Shown: piece after piece, positions 61,413-64,000 of the stretch
How positions within the stretch are numbered: the stretch's first letter is position 1
Layout of the letters: each line of letters begins with the position of its first letter
Source of the DNA: CAZMGV01 sp964565925
Lineage (GTDB): Bacteria; JAGRBM01; JAHCIT01
Reading direction: 5' to 3'
Length of the DNA stretch: 64,000 bases
Assembly (NCBI GenBank): GCA_964565925.1
Contig: CAZMGV010000012.1
Span: forward strand, 1-64,000
Notes under the pieces: generated by a model
Databases searched by the model: none
Told to the model about the DNA's origin: nothing
Seen by the model: the letters and a program-made list of their open reading frames with translations, nothing else
Translations under genes and position numbers: made by a program

Positions 61413-62393
61413 TCAGATCGTCCGCCACCAGCCGACGGTGCGGTCCAGTGCCTCGTTGAGGCCCAGTTCCAGCCGGTAGCCGAAGTGGCTTATCGCCTTG
61501 CGCGACGAGAAATAGAGATCGTGGCGCGGGACGCTCGCCCGGTAGGTAGTAATGAGCGGCGCGCCCTTGAGGCCGAGTTTCGGCCACGCCCATTCAAAGA
61601 TTTTGGCCGCCTGACCCGAGACCGGACCGGGGATCGACATCGTCGGGACCTTCGCACCCAGACGGATCGCGATCCGTTCCATCAGGTCGCGCCAGCTCAC
61701 CGGTTCCGTGTCGCCCAATATGTACGTCTCGCCGCGCGCCCGGTCCGAGAGCGCCGCCTTCACCATGCCTTCGGTGAGGTTGCCGGCGTACGAAGTCGTG
61801 ATCAGCGACTTTCCGTGGTCAATATGGACGTAGAAGCCTTTAAGCAGCGCATCGGCGAGCGGCACGAACGACGTGCGGTCCCGTTCTCCGAACGGGAACA
61901 CGCCCGGCCGGACGATCGTGACCCCGAGCCCGCCTCGGGCCGCCTCCGTGCAGGCATCTTCGGCAAGAATCTTGGATCTGCTGTAGGGGTTGCCGCCGTG
62001 GGCGCGCGGCGTATTTTCGTCCGCGCCGCGCCAGCCGGTGTAGGGATGCACGGCCAGCGAGCTCATGAACACGACGCGGCTTACGCCAGCAATCTTGGCG
62101 GCACCGAGCACGTTCTTTGTGCCGCCCACGTTCACCCGCTCGAACGCGCTCCATTCGCCCCAGTCGATCACCACGGCTGCCAGATGGAACACCAGGTCCA
62201 TGCCGTCGCAGGCGGCCTCGACGTCGGCCGGTTTCGTGAGATCCCCGCCCACGTAGTCGATGTGGAGCCCGTGCAGATTATCGCGGTTCGCTTTAGGCAG
62301 GTCGAACACGCGGACGTCTATTCCGTGCGAGAGCAGCGAGCGGACCAGATGGCTGCCGATGAATCCGGCCCCGCCGGTGACGAGCGCTTTCAT
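61413..62393 (-). CDS. NAD-dependent epimerase/3beta-hydroxysteroid dehydrogenase-like (extended SDR)
   Basis: A 326-residue extended SDR with TGGAGFIGSHLV at 6-17, VFHLAAVV, MSSLAVHP and the catalytic YSRSK. It resembles 3beta-HSD and nucleotide-sugar epimerase families that oxidise a hydroxyl on a sterol-like or sugar substrate. The gene is the last of a compact minus-strand set (GMC, DUF2505-like, CPBP, epimerase) with a 25-base gap from the CPBP gene. This grouping favours a lipid/steroid-like substrate over a sugar, as an inference. Confidence 0.88.
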   Translation of the reverse strand: MKALVTGGAGFIGSHLVRSLLSHGIDVRVFDLPKANRDNLHGLHIDYVGGDLTKPADVEAACDGMDLVFHLAAVVIDWGEWSAFERVNVGGTKNVLGAAKIAGVSRVVFMSSLAVHPYTGWRGADENTPRAHGGNPYSRSKILAEDACTEAARGGLGVTIVRPGVFPFGERDRTSFVPLADALLKGFYVHIDHGKSLITTSYAGNLTEGMVKAALSDRARGETYILGDTEPVSWRDLMERIAIRLGAKVPTMSIPGPVSGQAAKIFEWAWPKLGLKGAPLITTYRASVPRHDLYFSSRKAISHFGYRLELGLNEALDRTVGWWRTI

Positions 62394-62418
62394 ACTGCCT
62401 TACCTGTTCAGGGCCTGT

Positions 62419-63147
62419 TCAGGCCTTCTTGTTCTTCGCCGAAAAGTAGTCGGTCAGAATACCGAGTTCGTAGTGGAGCAGCATCGGATAGATCCACGAG
62501 TTGGTCGTCCGGGCGACCCAGGAGAACATCAGCCCGCCGGGGATGGCCGAGAAGGTTTCGGCCGCCGGTTTGCCGATATGGGCGAGTGTGGACGCCATGG
62601 TCTGGAACCACATGGCGACGTCCTTGCCGTAGGCCTCTTCCACCGGGGCTTCGAGGAACCCGCGGAAGAAGCTCTCCCACGCCGTATAATAAAGGGCCTC
62701 GGACAGTTCCCAGACGATGAAGTCGCCCGTGTCAGCCGCGGCCGACGGCGGCAGCGGATATTCGCCCCGGATTCCCTCGTCACGGGCGCCGGACCACGCG
62801 GCGAGCGCCACGAGCGGAATGCCGATCCCCATGATCGGAATGCCGAACCACCACCGGCCGATGCGGCTCCGCACGGCGCACGGGGTCTGCCAGTTCACGG
62901 CGACGTTAAACGTCTGCGGGATCACGAACAGCAGCGTATAGGCGGCGAGGTTCTGGTACAGCTCCGGAGCCAGGCGGCGCAGCCGCTCGGACGGAATCAG
63001 CGGATCGATATACTGCGCCAGATTCTCGCGGTAGAACTTGCGCTGGCCGGGGTAGAGATAGACCGTGAGCAGCACGGTGCCCACCGCCATGTTCCGCTTG
63101 GCACGCACCCGCGCGAAATGTTTCTTGAGACCTCTCAGGAGCAGCAT
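62419..63147 (-). CDS. CPBP (CAAX-type) membrane protease-like protein
   Basis: This 242-residue polytopic protein has motif 1 reading WESFFRGFLEA (Glu158, Arg162), where the usual motif is EExxxR, so the second Glu is Ser159. Motif 2 has LAHIG (His190) and motif 3 LLHYELG (His225). Several hydrophobic helices (about 20-35, 70-85, 100-118, 148-165, 178-190, 205-225) agree with the CPBP fold. The family includes intramembrane proteases and immunity proteins. The start overlaps the preceding stop (TGATG). The changed motif raises doubt about activity. Confidence 0.75.
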   Translation of the reverse strand: MLLLRGLKKHFARVRAKRNMAVGTVLLTVYLYPGQRKFYRENLAQYIDPLIPSERLRRLAPELYQNLAAYTLLFVIPQTFNVAVNWQTPCAVRSRIGRWWFGIPIMGIGIPLVALAAWSGARDEGIRGEYPLPPSAAADTGDFIVWELSEALYYTAWESFFRGFLEAPVEEAYGKDVAMWFQTMASTLAHIGKPAAETFSAIPGGLMFSWVARTTNSWIYPMLLHYELGILTDYFSAKNKKA

Positions 63148-63746
63148 CAGACCGCCTCCGCGATTTTCAGGTGTTCGACGTCCCCGCCCGGCGTCAGGAT
63201 CACCTGCTCCGGCCAGCGGGCCATCACTTCGTGCCTGATTCTCGGCCAGGCCTCCCGGTAGAACCGCCTCGACGCGTCGAACTCGAGCGGCGCGCGCTGC
63301 TTGATCTCCTCGACGATCTTCTTCTCGGCCATGCCGCGCAGGCCCGGGATCGGCAGCTTCACGGAGATTTCAAGGCGCGAGACGCGGGCGCTTTTGTTAG
63401 TGCCGCGCGGGACGATCTCGAACCGGCTCTGGTAGATGAACCGGTCGCCCAGGGGGTCCGTCACGATGTCGTAGCCGCCCTTATGCGTCGTCCGGTCGTA
63501 CCACATCGTCTGGCGCGAACGGCCGATCTTGCTGCCGATGATCTTCTGGAGCCACGGCGGCACCGCCATGTCGGCCGAATAGTGAAACACCCGGTGGAAC
63601 GCCTTGCCGTCGTCCCGCCATTCACGGATCTGGCGGCCGCCAAAGTTGTGGGCGCGGTCGAGTGCGCGCTCGTGCTCCTCGCAGGCGAAGCCGAACTCCT
63701 GCTCGTCGCGCGGGAGGTCGAACTCGTGGTCGAACTCGAAGATCAC
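63147..63746 (-). CDS. DUF2505/SRPBCC-like protein
   Basis: The GTG at 63746, with GGAGAG upstream, gives 199 residues. The sequence VIFEFDHEFDLPRDEQEFGFACEEHE opens like an SRPBCC/START-fold protein. Its middle FIYQSRFEIVPRGTNKSARVSRLEISVKLPIPGLRGMAEKKIVEEIKQ is typical of the DUF2505 family (lipid-binding-like). No signal peptide is seen. It overlaps the GMC gene stop (GTGA) and the CPBP gene start (TGATG), so translation is coupled along the cluster. The ligand is not known. Confidence 0.7.
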   Translation of the reverse strand: MIFEFDHEFDLPRDEQEFGFACEEHERALDRAHNFGGRQIREWRDDGKAFHRVFHYSADMAVPPWLQKIIGSKIGRSRQTMWYDRTTHKGGYDIVTDPLGDRFIYQSRFEIVPRGTNKSARVSRLEISVKLPIPGLRGMAEKKIVEEIKQRAPLEFDASRRFYREAWPRIRHEVMARWPEQVILTPGGDVEHLKIAEAV

Positions 63747-64000
63747 GCGGCTCTCCGGAGTTTCGCCCAGTCGTTGGCGATTATTTCGGCCTGCCTCGTG
63801 GCGAGCATCATGATCGTCTCCTGCGGATTGAGGCCGATCGGCGTCGGCACGATGGAGCCGTCGGCGATGTAGAGATTTTTCACGTCCCAGGTTTCGCCGC
63901 TGGGTTTCACCACACCCCAGCGCGGATCGGACGACATGCGGCACGAACTCATGGCGTGGACCGTGAGCAGCTCCACGTCGGTGGGCTTGATCTGGTACCG
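63743..64000 (-). CDS. GMC oxidoreductase, C-terminal part (5' end outside window)
   Basis: The frame is open at the window edge. The 86 visible residues match the C-terminal GMC signature: HAMSSCRMSSDPRWGVVKP, then NLYIADGSIVPTPIGLNPQETIMMLATRQAEII. The family is FAD-dependent and oxidises alcohols; examples include choline dehydrogenase and cholesterol oxidase. It is coupled by a GTGA overlap to the DUF2505-like gene. The N-terminal FAD-binding part must lie past position 64000. Confidence 0.88.
   Translation of the reverse strand, partial: RYQIKPTDVELLTVHAMSSCRMSSDPRWGVVKPSGETWDVKNLYIADGSIVPTPIGLNPQETIMMLATRQAEIIANDWAKLRRAA

Overview
The window is GC-rich, densely packed DNA from a Gram-negative bacterium. 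Lipoprotein and secretion signals, a squalene-hopene cyclase, a PilT-type ATPase pair, ComEC and a two-domain LexA fit a deltaproteobacterium in the broad sense (Myxococcota, Bdellovibrionota, Desulfobacterota or a related uncultured group). I cannot place it more finely. There are no rRNA genes, transposases, phage genes or CRISPR arrays. One tRNA (initiator Met) is present.

Region 1 (1-15000) is dominated by one minus-strand gene, open from its ATG at 14212 to the window edge. It encodes at least 4,737 residues of a secreted protein: a matrixin-like domain whose catalytic HE has become NA, a few modules of a second repeat type, then about 39 tandem Ig-like (He_PIG-type) repeats. A small secreted protein lies just upstream in the same direction.

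Region 2 (15000-28600) holds an orphan DnaK paralogue, a ComEC channel protein with no recognisable nuclease site, a membrane diguanylate cyclase, a four-gene minus-strand cluster (GH172/DUF2961 protein, aldo/keto reductase, AttH/DUF7064-like protein, PEP-synthase/rifampicin-phosphotransferase-like enzyme) and a sulfite-oxidase-fold molybdoenzyme.

Region 3 (28600-35250) has dinB and lexA, with a candidate LexA operator over the lexA promoter. It continues with a GC-poorer pair of genes (PD-(D/E)XK nuclease-like plus an unknown) behind a DsbA-family isomerase, an unknown protein, a Cys-rich lipoprotein and a ROK kinase.

Region 4 (35300-47500) contains tandem PilT-type ATPases, glycerate 2-kinase, a beta-propeller-like lipoprotein, mutY, a possible HNOB/V4R protein, a small membrane protein, an rsuA/rluB-type pseudouridine synthase, tRNA-fMet, two lipoproteins, a MntA/HepT toxin-antitoxin pair and an SDR oxidoreductase.

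Region 5 (47600-64000) contains a heterodimeric ABC exporter coupled to a radical SAM/SPASM enzyme, an EamA transporter, an SDR, squalene-hopene cyclase with a TetR-like operator upstream, a MOSC protein, a VOC protein, a two-module M16 peptidase, and a tightly coupled cluster of GMC oxidoreductase (cut by the window), a DUF2505/SRPBCC-like protein, a CPBP protease-like protein and a 3beta-HSD-like epimerase.

Short repeats are a feature of the window. They include two copies of a ~130-bp composite palindrome sitting exactly at gene 3' ends, two related hairpins that differ by paired changes, an 85-bp GTGTCA-ended element, a perfect 35-bp inverted repeat and a 10-bp tandem repeat. The candidates most worth following are the pseudo-matrixin/Ig giant with its partner, the four-gene GH172-PEP cluster, and the nuclease pair next to lexA.
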